From a candidate division FCPU426 bacterium (GTDB lineage Bacteria; Oederibacteriota; Muellerivitia; Muellerivitales; DAHXKG01), in contig DAHXKG010000001.1 of NCBI GenBank assembly GCA_027366525.1, forward strand, positions 220,075-284,074: a DNA stretch of 64,000 bases. The letters are read 5' to 3'. Made by a program: the position numbers and the translations under genes. The notes beneath the pieces are model-generated. The model did not search any database. It was not told where the DNA came from and saw nothing but the letters and a program-made list of their open reading frames with translations. Positions 37,035 through 45,862 of the stretch are shown here, piece by piece. Positions within the stretch are counted from its first letter, which is position 1, and every line of letters starts with the position of its first letter.

Positions 37035-38390
37035 ATGAATATAAACTCTGCAGATATATTAAAAGCACTTCAAAAAATTCAAGATCCCGATTTACACCAA
37101 GATATTGTTTCATTAGGTTTTATCAAAAATCTAGTCATTGAAAATGGAAAAGTGAGTTTTACGATTGAGGTAGCTACTCCCGCATATCCTGCCAAAGAAC
37201 AATTCAAATCACAGGCACAGGAAATCATCCAAAAAATGTCAGGAGTAACTGAAGTGGTCATTCAAACAACATTCAAAGTGCGCCCAGCTCCTCTTGGAAT
37301 TAAGAACATTCCGCTTCCAGATGTAAAAAATCTCATTGCAGTAGCTTCTGGAAAGGGCGGTGTTGGAAAAAGCACTGTCGCTGCCAATTTAGCTTTAGCG
37401 CTTGCAAACACAGGCGCTCAGGTTGGGCTCATGGATGCTGATGTTTACGGACCTTCAATCCCTCGAATATTGGGAGCCTATCATCAGTCTCCCAACTCCG
37501 ATCCTGTTTCTCAAAAAATTCTCCCATTTGAAAAATTCAACATTAAATTTATTTCTATTGGAATGCTTCAAAATACAGATGCTGCTTTAATTTGGCGTGG
37601 TCCTATGGCTAGTAAAATGATACAACAATTTCTAGCTCAAGTAGAATGGGGAGCCTTAGATTACCTTATCATTGATCTTCCTCCTGGAACAGGCGACATC
37701 CAACTGACATTAACTCAATCGGCCCCATTGGCTGGTGCCGTTTTAGTAACAACCCCTCAAGAAGTTGCAAGCACCATCACCCAAAAAGGACTGCGAATGT
37801 TTCAACAAGTTCATGTTCCAATTTTAGGCATCGTCGAAAACATGAGCGGATTTATATGCAGTCACTGTCATACCATGACTCCTATTTTTAAAAAGGGCGG
37901 CGGAAAAAAAATGTCAAGTGCTCTTGGTGTCCCCTTTCTTGGAGAGATCCCTCTTGAACCGATTATTGCTGAAGATGGCGATATAGGCTATCCAACCATC
38001 CTATCGCATCCTGAGTCTGTTTCGGCTCAGGCATATGCCAATTTAGCTATCCGAGTTACCTCTGAATTATCCAAAATTAACATGCTCACTGAATCTGTCA
38101 AACTCCAGCCTCAAAAGATCAATATCGATAACCCCCAAAATATTATCCTTCAATGGGAAGGAGGGAAAGAAACTTCTTTTTCGAGTCGATATCTGAGAAG
38201 CATGTGCCCTTGCGCTTCTTGTGTGAATGAAAATACCGGCCAACGAATGATTACAATCGATGCGATTCCGCCTGACATTAAAGTTTTAAAAATTTCTCCC
38301 GTAGGACGCTATGCCATCCATTTTGAATGGTCTGATGGCCACGGTAGCGGATTATATCCCTTTGATTTATTGCTTAAGCTATCACAATAA
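37035..38390 (+). CDS. apbC: Mrp/NBP35-type Fe-S carrier ATPase with MIP18 and DUF971 domains
   Basis: 451 residues in three modules. Residues 1-85 form a MIP18/DUF59 domain (LQKIQDPDLHQDIVSLGFIK). The Mrp ATPase is about 98-350, with GKGGVGKS at about 106-113 and the Fe-S-binding CxxC in GFICSHCHTM. A DUF971 domain (about 365-451) has RSMCPCASCVNENTGQR. The protein carries Fe-S clusters to apoproteins. Its stop overlaps the start of a Rieske-type ferredoxin (TAATG). Confidence 0.92.
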   Translation: MNINSADILKALQKIQDPDLHQDIVSLGFIKNLVIENGKVSFTIEVATPAYPAKEQFKSQAQEIIQKMSGVTEVVIQTTFKVRPAPLGIKNIPLPDVKNLIAVASGKGGVGKSTVAANLALALANTGAQVGLMDADVYGPSIPRILGAYHQSPNSDPVSQKILPFEKFNIKFISIGMLQNTDAALIWRGPMASKMIQQFLAQVEWGALDYLIIDLPPGTGDIQLTLTQSAPLAGAVLVTTPQEVASTITQKGLRMFQQVHVPILGIVENMSGFICSHCHTMTPIFKKGGGKKMSSALGVPFLGEIPLEPIIAEDGDIGYPTILSHPESVSAQAYANLAIRVTSELSKINMLTESVKLQPQKINIDNPQNIILQWEGGKETSFSSRYLRSMCPCASCVNENTGQRMITIDAIPPDIKVLKISPVGRYAIHFEWSDGHGSGLYPFDLLLKLSQ

Positions 38391-38695
38391 TGTGGTATTT
38401 CGTTTTAAATTCAAATTGCCTATTGGATAATTCTGGACAGCAAATTGAAGTACACTCTGTCCCTCTTGCCATTTTTCGACTACAAGGAAAGCTCTACGCC
38501 TTTCAAGCATATTGCCCACATCGCATGGGACGACTCGGCGTTGTCGGATTGCTTGATCATCCTTACCTAATCTGCTCACTGCACAATTGGAAATTTGAAC
38601 TCCAAACGGGGAAAAATTTACAAACCTCTGATCATTTAAGAACTTATCCTATTCGTGAATCAGAAAATCAAATCTGGGTTCAATTAGAAATTTAA
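38390..38695 (+). CDS. Rieske [2Fe-2S] ferredoxin-like protein
   Basis: 101 residues. Rieske ligand boxes are YCPHRMGRL (Cys-x-His) and ICSLHNWKFEL (Cys-x-x-His), the NirD/ferredoxin-component type. The ATG overlaps the TAA of the mrp-like gene, indicating coupled expression, so this protein may be a client of the upstream Fe-S carrier or an electron donor to an enzyme encoded elsewhere. Confidence 0.88.
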   Translation: MWYFVLNSNCLLDNSGQQIEVHSVPLAIFRLQGKLYAFQAYCPHRMGRLGVVGLLDHPYLICSLHNWKFELQTGKNLQTSDHLRTYPIRESENQIWVQLEI

Positions 38696-38816
38696 TTAAA
38701 AAAGCATTGATTTTATGCATATCCCATATTTAAAAAAATTTCAAACAACTTTCTATTGAAAAAAAACGTATTCATATGAACAATGCTTATGAAGTTATCT
38801 TTTAGGAGGAATTTTT

Positions 38817-39188
38817 ATGAAAAAATTTTTGGGTCTCTTAAGTATATCGCTTTTTCTTGCTGTAAGTACCGCTACTGCTTCACCTATGTGTTATATGCAC
38901 TCATCGACAAAGATGAAATGTCACACTCAAGTATGTAAAAAATACAAACAATGTATGGATGGCACCCACTGTAATACCAAAATTTGTCAGAGCAAATTTA
39001 AATCAATGATGCAACCTCATTGCAATTTAAAAATGTGCAAAACCAATAAAAAATGCATGACGGGCAAACATTGTAATGATCCTAAAATGTGTCAAAACAG
39101 CAAAATGCAATCGTCTGATCATTCCAAAATGAGCAAGATGGGTCAAAAATGCATGATGGGTGAGCATTGTAACACCTCCTCCCATTAA
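38817..39188 (+). CDS. Secreted Cys/Met/His-rich peptide with CMxGxHCN repeats
   Basis: 123 residues, strong AGGAGG site before the ATG. The signal peptide ends at about Ala21 (TATA-S). The mature part contains 13 Cys (25, 35, 40, 46, 52, 57, 69, 74, 80, 86, 92, 112, 118) and about 15 Met, with three imperfect CMxGxHCN repeats near 46, 80 and 112. The repeats resemble metal-thiolate/thioether sites, suggesting copper or another soft metal is bound in the periplasm. I recognise no family. It precedes a thioredoxin (34 bases) and DsbD, which could keep the thiols reduced. Confidence 0.8.
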   Translation: MKKFLGLLSISLFLAVSTATASPMCYMHSSTKMKCHTQVCKKYKQCMDGTHCNTKICQSKFKSMMQPHCNLKMCKTNKKCMTGKHCNDPKMCQNSKMQSSDHSKMSKMGQKCMMGEHCNTSSH

Positions 39189-39221
39189 CTTTGAAATATT
39201 TTACTGAAAACGAGGATCTTT

Positions 39222-39665
39222 ATGAAACCATCCATTAAATTATTGCTTCTGATCACGGTGGTTGGAGTTTTTTTAACCACGGGATTATTAATTGCCAAGG
39301 GGACAAGTAAGCCCAATTCGTCTAAAACGATTTTATGGGAGACTAATCTGCCCAAAGCCTTTGCCGAGGCTCGTCACAATCACCAGCCTCTTTTACTCGA
39401 TTTTTATGCGACTTGGTGTGGCCCATGCCAAATGCTTAAAAAAATCACTTGGGGCAATGCCCAAGTGATTCGAGCCATGCACAAGTGGATTCCGGTTCAT
39501 CTGAATGTTGATTACCATCACCACCTAGATAACCAATATAAAGTGAGTGCTATTCCGATGGTTGTTTTTTTAAAACCCAATGGAAAAATCATCAACACTT
39601 CTGTTGGATTTGAATATCCAGGGACAATGTTGAAACTGATGAAGCAAGCTTATTCTCAGCGATAG
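39222..39665 (+). CDS. Periplasmic thioredoxin-like protein
   Basis: 147 residues. A membrane anchor or signal (about 5-26) leads to a thioredoxin fold with LLLDFYATWCGPCQML (Cys66 and Cys69), a cis-Pro loop in VSAIPMVVF and FLKPNGKIINTSVGF. The active site is the classical CGPC. It is 34 bases downstream of the Cys-rich peptide and 110 bases upstream of DsbD, which probably supplies its electrons. Confidence 0.92.
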   Translation: MKPSIKLLLLITVVGVFLTTGLLIAKGTSKPNSSKTILWETNLPKAFAEARHNHQPLLLDFYATWCGPCQMLKKITWGNAQVIRAMHKWIPVHLNVDYHHHLDNQYKVSAIPMVVFLKPNGKIINTSVGFEYPGTMLKLMKQAYSQR

Positions 39666-39774
39666 TATTTAAATTTTAATGCATTTTAAATTTTTATTAT
39701 TCAGTGATCCTAGGCTTAAACAAATTTAAACCTAGGGTCGCTGCTCTCTACCCCCCACTATAGAGGAACTGATT

Positions 39775-41610
39775 TTGAAAACTGTACTTAAAAAATTTTC
39801 TGCTTTATTCAATCATCCAGAATATAAACGACCGATCTTTGCATGGTTTTTTTATGGAATTCTCACTTCAATAATCACTGCAGAAATTTTCATGCCCAAA
39901 GCTGTTCAAGCCACTTTAATTTCTAGTGCTTCCGTTGTAAAAATAGAAGGCTATTCTTCACTAGCACCAGCCCATCCAGGTGAAATCATAACGCTCGGAT
40001 TACAATTAAATATTCTTTCTCCATGGCATATTGAGGCCTCTCATGGACTTCCTCACGGATTTTTCCCACTGAAAGTATCTCTTAAATCCATTCAGGGGGT
40101 TCAACAAATTTCTTCGCCGAGTTATCCCACTCCTAAATTGGATCACTTAAAAGGATTTCCAAAATCGATACCTGTTTATCAAGGCTCCATTCCCATCCTT
40201 GTTGCAGTTCATCTCCCTTCGCACTTGAATTCCCGCATTCTAAAAATTCCATTTCAGGTTCAAATTCAAGCATGCAACAATCAAGTATGCCTTCGTCCCT
40301 CCCGCTTATCCATAATCATCCCCATTCAAATAAATTCTAGCATCCAGCGGCCTGCGTTTCCCGCATCATTTCAAAAACTCCTAAATCAAGAATCTTTTCA
40401 AAAAACTAATATCATTGCAAAAATTCTTAAATCCAAAGGATGGATTCTAACTTTTGTGCTCATTTTTTTGGGTGGCTTAGCTTTAAATCTTACGCCTTGC
40501 GTTTACCCGATGATTCCTATTACCATTTCCTTTTTTGGATCAAGAAAAAATGATCGCGCAAGTATTATTTTATTACGGGCCATCGCTTACGTTGTTGGAA
40601 TTTCAGTTACTTATAGTCTATTAGGGATTACCGCGGCTCTAACCGGAAAAATTCTTGGTTCAACTCTTCAATCGCCCTTGATTCTTGTTGGCATCTCAAT
40701 TTTTTTAATCATTCTATCGTTATCCATGTTTGGAGTTTACGATATTCAAGCACCTGCTTGGTTACTGAACCGAATTTCCGGAGCCACTACTCAAGGTCTC
40801 CTCGGGGCATTCGGAATGGGCTTAGTATTTGGAGTGGTGGCCGCTCCATGTGTTGATCCATTTTCGATCGGATTATTGACTTATGTGGCTACGCAAGCCA
40901 ATCCTTGGCTTGGATTTTTTATGTTCTTTACTCTATCGCTCGGACTGGGATTTCCTTATATTTGGCTGGGTTTTTTTTCAACCTCGATCCAAAAACTACC
41001 TCGATCTGGATTATGGATGGTGTGGGTGAGAAAAGTTTTTGGTTTGATTCTTTTAGGAATGCCGTTTTATTTTTTAAACCCACTGCTTCCAAAACATTTT
41101 GATTCGATCGCCGTTCCGCTCTATTTGATGCTAGCTGGTTTACTTCTCGGCTGGTGGACACATCAAGACATTCAACCTTCCTTTAAGCGCTTTCAACGCA
41201 TTTTTGGAATTGGTCTTGTTATCCTTGGTATTGGATTATTAAAGTTCTGGCCGCACGCCTCACAATTACCCTTTCAGCCTTATAATCAATCGACTTTTCA
41301 AGAAGCCTATCAATCGCACCAATCTATTTTAATTGATTTTACAGCTAACTGGTGTCTCCCTTGTCGGGAAATTGAACTCCAAACATTTTCTAATCCTCAG
41401 ATTCATCAAGCACTTAAACATTGGACATTATTAAAGGCCGATTTAACTCAATATGCTTCGCCTGCAGTAAGCCGGTTGAGGAAACGTTTTCATGTTTTAG
41501 GTGTTCCAACGCTTTTATTTATCACACCCATGCATCCATTGCAACATCCAATTCGACATGTGGGATTTATTTCTGCAGCTCAACTGTTAAAAATTTTAAA
41601 AGCGTTTTAA
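39775..41610 (+). CDS. dsbD: Thiol:disulfide interchange protein DsbD
   Basis: 611 residues from a TTG start with an AGAGGA ribosome site 8 bases upstream. The N-terminal periplasmic domain (about 45-210) contains the CNNQVCL pair. The membrane domain (about 220-500) has eight helices with redox Cys242 (LNLTPCVYPM) and Cys359 (AAPCVDPF). The C-terminal thioredoxin domain has NWCLPCRE (Cys527/Cys530). It moves electrons from cytoplasmic thioredoxin to the periplasm; the two upstream genes are likely beneficiaries. Confidence 0.95.
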   Translation: MKTVLKKFSALFNHPEYKRPIFAWFFYGILTSIITAEIFMPKAVQATLISSASVVKIEGYSSLAPAHPGEIITLGLQLNILSPWHIEASHGLPHGFFPLKVSLKSIQGVQQISSPSYPTPKLDHLKGFPKSIPVYQGSIPILVAVHLPSHLNSRILKIPFQVQIQACNNQVCLRPSRLSIIIPIQINSSIQRPAFPASFQKLLNQESFQKTNIIAKILKSKGWILTFVLIFLGGLALNLTPCVYPMIPITISFFGSRKNDRASIILLRAIAYVVGISVTYSLLGITAALTGKILGSTLQSPLILVGISIFLIILSLSMFGVYDIQAPAWLLNRISGATTQGLLGAFGMGLVFGVVAAPCVDPFSIGLLTYVATQANPWLGFFMFFTLSLGLGFPYIWLGFFSTSIQKLPRSGLWMVWVRKVFGLILLGMPFYFLNPLLPKHFDSIAVPLYLMLAGLLLGWWTHQDIQPSFKRFQRIFGIGLVILGIGLLKFWPHASQLPFQPYNQSTFQEAYQSHQSILIDFTANWCLPCREIELQTFSNPQIHQALKHWTLLKADLTQYASPAVSRLRKRFHVLGVPTLLFITPMHPLQHPIRHVGFISAAQLLKILKAF

Positions 41611-41636
41611 TCCTTATTGAACTCCGAACTGCCCGC

Positions 41637-42665
41637 TTAGATAATTGAGGCCCCAATCGGCTGTGTGGAATGCCGAATAATTAACTCAGGTTTCAATATC
41701 GTTACGTTGCTTTCCAACACTTCTTGAGAACAAAGATGAAACATTTTTTGTGCAGCTACTTTTCCCATTTCATAACCTGAAAATGAAATCGTCGTTAAAG
41801 CCGGTTCATGATAATGGGTTTCTTCCATGTTATCAAATCCTATAATTGATATATGCTCAGGAACTTTTAATTCCGCTTCTCGAATAGCACGAATCGCCCC
41901 GATAGCCATAAGATCACTTGCGCATAAAATCGCCGTAGGATGGTGCGCATTGGCTAAGATTTGTTTCGCCGCCTCATAACCACCCTGCTCCTCAAAATTA
42001 CCATCGTCAATCCATTCATTACGAAGTTCAAGATTATTCATTGCCATTTTTTCTTGAAAAGCTTGAAAGCGTTCCAACGCATTTGTAGTATTCATCCGTC
42101 CATTAATCATGCCAATCTTCTGATGCCCTAATCGAAACAAATAATCCAAGGCCTTGTCAACACCACCTTTATTATCGACCCCTACAAACGGTAAATTATT
42201 ATGCCCAATAATTTTTCCATTAATTAGAACAAATGGAACTTGAGCCTCTGTTAGATCGCGAATAGAAGTATCCGTCGACCAGGCATTCAAAACAAACATG
42301 CCATCCACACTTCCATCGCCCAATAACATCCGATAGGAAATTTGTGAACGTACCATCTCACTTAGGGGATGAAGAAGAAGCCGATATTGATCTTCCGCTG
42401 CCACCTCCTCTAAGCCAGATAAAATAGAGGATAAAAAGGAACTTTTAAAAATTTTTGTTTGATGCGGCGCTATAACGCCCCAAATTTTGGAATATTTTTG
42501 ACGCAATCGTCGTGCATGAGCTTGAGGTTTATAATGCAGTTCTTGTATCGATTTTCGAACGCGTTGTTTGCACTCTTCACTCACCCATTTTTTATTATTC
42601 AAAACCCGTGAAACTGTACCGATTGTAACACCAGCATGTTTAGCAACATCTTTGATCGTTACCAT
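41637..42665 (-). CDS. LacI-family transcriptional regulator
   Basis: 342 residues. The N-terminal helix-turn-helix has TIKDVAKHAGVTIGTVSRVL and the hinge continues to about residue 60. The periplasmic-binding-protein-like sugar domain includes VDGMFVLNAW, VPFVLINGKI, AILCASDLMAIGAIRAIREA and SIIGFDNMEETHYHEPALTT. It is probably a sugar-responsive repressor. No operator or target was identified nearby; the flanking genes are not obvious sugar genes. Confidence 0.93.
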   Translation of the reverse strand: MVTIKDVAKHAGVTIGTVSRVLNNKKWVSEECKQRVRKSIQELHYKPQAHARRLRQKYSKIWGVIAPHQTKIFKSSFLSSILSGLEEVAAEDQYRLLLHPLSEMVRSQISYRMLLGDGSVDGMFVLNAWSTDTSIRDLTEAQVPFVLINGKIIGHNNLPFVGVDNKGGVDKALDYLFRLGHQKIGMINGRMNTTNALERFQAFQEKMAMNNLELRNEWIDDGNFEEQGGYEAAKQILANAHHPTAILCASDLMAIGAIRAIREAELKVPEHISIIGFDNMEETHYHEPALTTISFSGYEMGKVAAQKMFHLCSQEVLESNVTILKPELIIRHSTQPIGASII

Positions 42666-42857
42666 AACACCCTCGTTCCAACAAATTAACCCTAGTCGTA
42701 TCTTAGCAAATTTTTAGACCCTGAAAAAATAAATTCTAAAAACTTTTTAAAAATCCAATTGTATGGCTTGTTTTTAATTTAATTAGACGAAAATCGTTTG
42801 CAATAAGTTGATCACTTTTTGATTTTTTTGAAATCTTTCGTGTCCACGATACTTGCA

Positions 42858-43847
42858 TTAACTTGGAAGACGTATCACCATATTTTTCAAATTAAACCAC
42901 AGTGAGTACACTCCCGCGCGATTGGGCACTAACCTCTGGTGATTTTGAAAAATCTGAACTTTATTTAAATTGATTCGAGGGGATTTTGTTATCAATCGCA
43001 TTTTTAAAATTTCATGCGGTGGAAAATGCTTAGGAACTTTCCATTTCCAAATTTGAATGTGTTGCTTGTTTTGAATTATTGCATGACGAAAACAATCATT
43101 TGCCCACAAATAAACCCCCACGCGACCCATCGGTTCTATCCAGAGTGATCGTTGAGGTCGTTGTTGCAACCAACGTGCAAATTGCTTCCACCATATCGTT
43201 AATGGACGAAATGGTCTTTGAAAAGCTAAAAGAATCCAACTTTGATTTCGTTCCGACCTCACAATTTGATTTTGAACACTCGCAAGAGAGCTTTTCGCAG
43301 AAATTGGAATTGATGGTAAAATGCTCCAATTGGGGCTACTGTTCCATAAAATAGTGGATTGATTGGGGGGGCCTAATCCGCGTCCAAATAAAAACTTTTT
43401 TCTTACCCAAGTTTCAAGGCTAGGTGTTACAACAAAATGAGGATAGGCAAAAACATATAATGGAACTCCCAGCATGTTTTCCAGCACTTTTAAACCACCC
43501 CAAACCTGAGCTTTAGCACTCTCAAAAAAACGTTGTCCAGGAAGATTTCCATTCAAAGAACCACTGCCAAGCTCATTTCCATCGGCTAAGACATTTCTCC
43601 ACTGACTCTCTTCTTGCCATTGAACGTGATTCGTAATCAAAAAAAAAGTTGCAAGAAGATGTCCTCGTTTCAAAGAGCGGATAATCGGGCTGAGTGGCGT
43701 ATAATTTGAGTCATCAAAAGTTAAAGAAAGAGCTGAACGAAATTGATTCCAAGGCACAATTTGAGGATAAACCGGAAATGCACTTGCCTGAACTTGTGAA
43801 ATGCATATCACTCCAATCCCCAAAAGCACCAGCATTTTATTTATCAT
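42858..43847 (-). CDS. NodB-like polysaccharide-deacetylase-fold protein lacking metal histidines
   Basis: 329 residues from the ATG at 43847, which starts a signal peptide ending QVQAS; an upstream open frame is inside the PII gene. The deacetylase motif 1 SLTFDDSN (catalytic and metal Asp) is present, but motif 2, normally HxxxH after a G-hydrophobic-G, reads ELGSGSLNG, so both zinc His are absent. The C-terminal 90 residues (about 240-329) form an additional beta-rich domain. Activity is doubtful; it may bind glycans. It ends the amtB-glnK operon. Confidence 0.75.
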   Translation of the reverse strand: MINKMLVLLGIGVICISQVQASAFPVYPQIVPWNQFRSALSLTFDDSNYTPLSPIIRSLKRGHLLATFFLITNHVQWQEESQWRNVLADGNELGSGSLNGNLPGQRFFESAKAQVWGGLKVLENMLGVPLYVFAYPHFVVTPSLETWVRKKFLFGRGLGPPNQSTILWNSSPNWSILPSIPISAKSSLASVQNQIVRSERNQSWILLAFQRPFRPLTIWWKQFARWLQQRPQRSLWIEPMGRVGVYLWANDCFRHAIIQNKQHIQIWKWKVPKHFPPHEILKMRLITKSPRINLNKVQIFQNHQRLVPNRAGVYSLWFNLKNMVIRLPS

Positions 43848-43872
43848 GGCGTCTCTTAATAACGCGGCACTA

Positions 43873-44211
43873 CTAAAGAAGAGCTTTTTCCCCTTTTTCT
43901 CCAGTACGAACCCGAACTGCCGTAACCACTGGTGAAACAAAAATTTTTCCATCGCCAATTTCTCCCGTTCGAATCGCTTGACAAATGGCCTTAATAATTT
44001 TCGAAACATCCTTATCTCGAACTACAACATAAATAAGAATTTTTGAGAGCAGACTCTCAATTTTCTGACCACGGTACGATTCGGTAATTCCCCGTTGTTT
44101 ACCATGCCCTTGGACTTCCATAACCGTAATACCCGAATATCCCACAATTTTTATAGCCTCTAAAAGTCTCTGTAACGCACTTGGACGGATAATAGCTTCA
44201 ATCTTCTTCAT
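43873..44211 (-). CDS. glnK: PII nitrogen regulatory protein
   Basis: 112 residues. PII framework: MKKIEAIIRP start, GKQRG with Gln39, and the C-terminal B/C loops RTGEIGDGKIFVSPV and RVRTGE. The T-loop YRGQKIESLLSK has Ile at position 51, where uridylylated PII proteins have Tyr, and is one residue shorter than in E. coli GlnB. It cannot be uridylylated at Tyr51. It directly follows amtB, as GlnK proteins do, and should bind AmtB under low 2-oxoglutarate. Confidence 0.92.
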   Translation of the reverse strand: MKKIEAIIRPSALQRLLEAIKIVGYSGITVMEVQGHGKQRGITESYRGQKIESLLSKILIYVVVRDKDVSKIIKAICQAIRTGEIGDGKIFVSPVVTAVRVRTGEKGEKALL

Positions 44212-44236
44212 TTTTCAACCCCTTAATAATTTTATT

Positions 44237-45574
44237 TTAATATCGATACGCCTCTTCGCCATGTTGGGATAAATCTAAACCAATTTCTTCTTCTTTGGCC
44301 GATACGCGCATACCCACCGTTTTATCGACAATCCAAAACAGAATTAGGGTCATCACCGTTGCATACAGCGCTGTTGCTGCCACAGTTTTGAGTTGAACTA
44401 AGAATTGATGAGGATTTCCATAAAACAAGCCATTGTTTCCATGCGAATTAACCCATTGAGTTGCAAATAGTCCCGTAGCCAACGCTCCCCAAGTGCCTCC
44501 GATTCCATGAATCCCAAAGGCATCTAGTGAATCATCATATTTAAATCTCAATTTTAAAAGAATGGCGTTATAGCAAACTAAACTTGCTACGATTCCGATC
44601 AAAATAGCTCCAACTATATCAACATATCCACACGCTGGTGTAATCGCCACTAACCCAGCCACTGCACCCGAAGCGGCACCTAATGATGATGCTTTGTCTT
44701 TATGAAGAGCCTCTAAACAGCACCACGTCAAGGCCGCAACTGCTGCTGCAGTATTTGTCGTCATAAACGCATTGGCGGCTAGTGCATTCGCACCCAACGC
44801 CGAGCCTGCATTAAACCCAAACCATCCAAACCATAAAAGACTCGCACCTGTTAAAACCAAGGTCAAATCATGTGGAATCATTGGATTTTTTCCGTACCCG
44901 ATGCGAGAACCCAGTAATAAAGCAAGAACTAAGGCAGAAAAACCTGACGACATATGAACTACCGTTCCTCCTGCAAAATCCAAAGCTCCCATTTTTTCAA
45001 AAATCCCACCTCCCCAAACCCAATGACATATGGGGTCATAAACTAACGTAGTCCACAAAAGCGAGAAAAATACAAATCCCTTAAATTGAATGCGTTCGGC
45101 AAATGATCCGGAAATTAATGCTGGTGTAATCGCCGCAAACATACATTGAAACATTACAAACGCCAATCCTGGAATGGTTGGAGCCGATGGGTTTGGAACA
45201 CCTGCACCTCTCAAAAAAGCCCAAGAAAGCCCTCCAATAAAATCATTTCCTGGACTAAAAGCTAAACTATATCCAATAATCACCCATTGTACACTGATTG
45301 CGGCCAAGAGAAAAAAGCTCTGTAAAATAGTTGAAAGCACATTTTTTTGTCGAACCATGCCACCATAGAACAATCCTAAGGCGGGTGTCATTAACATCAC
45401 CAAAGCTGCTGAAACCAACACCCATGCCGTATCTCCCGATGAAATCGTCGAAGAAGCACCAGAAGTAGTTTGGGCAAAACTCGTATTAGGTAAAAGGATC
45501 AATAAACCGATCACGCTATAGCTTATGTTCCAAATCCACTTTAAGTAATTAGACTTACTGTTAAAAAATTTCAT
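44237..45574 (-). CDS. amtB: Ammonium transporter AmtB
   Basis: 445 residues with an N-terminal signal (ending NTSFAQ) and eleven transmembrane helices. The pore histidines are in GGTVVHMSSGFSALV and DAFGIHGIGGTWGALATGLF. The FYGGMVRQKNVLS loop and the cytoplasmic tail VGMRVSAKEEEIGLDLSQHG fit the Amt family. A GAGGAG ribosome site lies before the ATG, and the PII gene follows 26 bases on. Confidence 0.96.
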   Translation of the reverse strand: MKFFNSKSNYLKWIWNISYSVIGLLILLPNTSFAQTTSGASSTISSGDTAWVLVSAALVMLMTPALGLFYGGMVRQKNVLSTILQSFFLLAAISVQWVIIGYSLAFSPGNDFIGGLSWAFLRGAGVPNPSAPTIPGLAFVMFQCMFAAITPALISGSFAERIQFKGFVFFSLLWTTLVYDPICHWVWGGGIFEKMGALDFAGGTVVHMSSGFSALVLALLLGSRIGYGKNPMIPHDLTLVLTGASLLWFGWFGFNAGSALGANALAANAFMTTNTAAAVAALTWCCLEALHKDKASSLGAASGAVAGLVAITPACGYVDIVGAILIGIVASLVCYNAILLKLRFKYDDSLDAFGIHGIGGTWGALATGLFATQWVNSHGNNGLFYGNPHQFLVQLKTVAATALYATVMTLILFWIVDKTVGMRVSAKEEEIGLDLSQHGEEAYRY

Positions 45575-45775
45575 TTGATGCTCCTCAGCTCTGTTAAGAA
45601 TAAATTTAAAATTGAAACGGTCGTATCTTTTTTAAAATAACTGTTGCGGATATTCTAGTGCTTTTACGACATTTTTGGGAATCATCCATACTTTTGTGAT
45701 ACAGATTACACTGTCTGCTAAATGGGCTTCTAAAAATTCAATTTACATGAGCGAAAATATTATCATAATTTAACT

Positions 45776-45784
45776 TGCTATAAA
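45776..45784 (+). promoter_or_regulatory. Extended -10 element upstream of the TPR gene
   Basis: TGCTATAAA, one mismatch from a consensus extended -10, lies 79 bases upstream of the TTG start at 45863. The region also has to serve amtB divergently. Confidence 0.45.
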
Positions 45785-45862
45785 ATAAAAATGTATCGAG
45801 GCGTTATTAAATAATTCCCGGTCAATTGCTCAATCTCTATATAATATTAGGAGGAAGTATTC

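Noticed and set aside
39706-39745. Inverted repeat CCTAGGCTTAAA with TTTAAACCTAGG before dsbD, considered as a terminator.
   Set aside because: One mismatch, short loop and no T-tract; dsbD is probably still linked, so I did not list it as a terminator.
45575-45862. Searched for a sigma-54 -24/-12 promoter for amtB, expected for nitrogen genes.
   Set aside because: No TGGCAC-N5-TTGC pattern was found on the minus strand in the interval.
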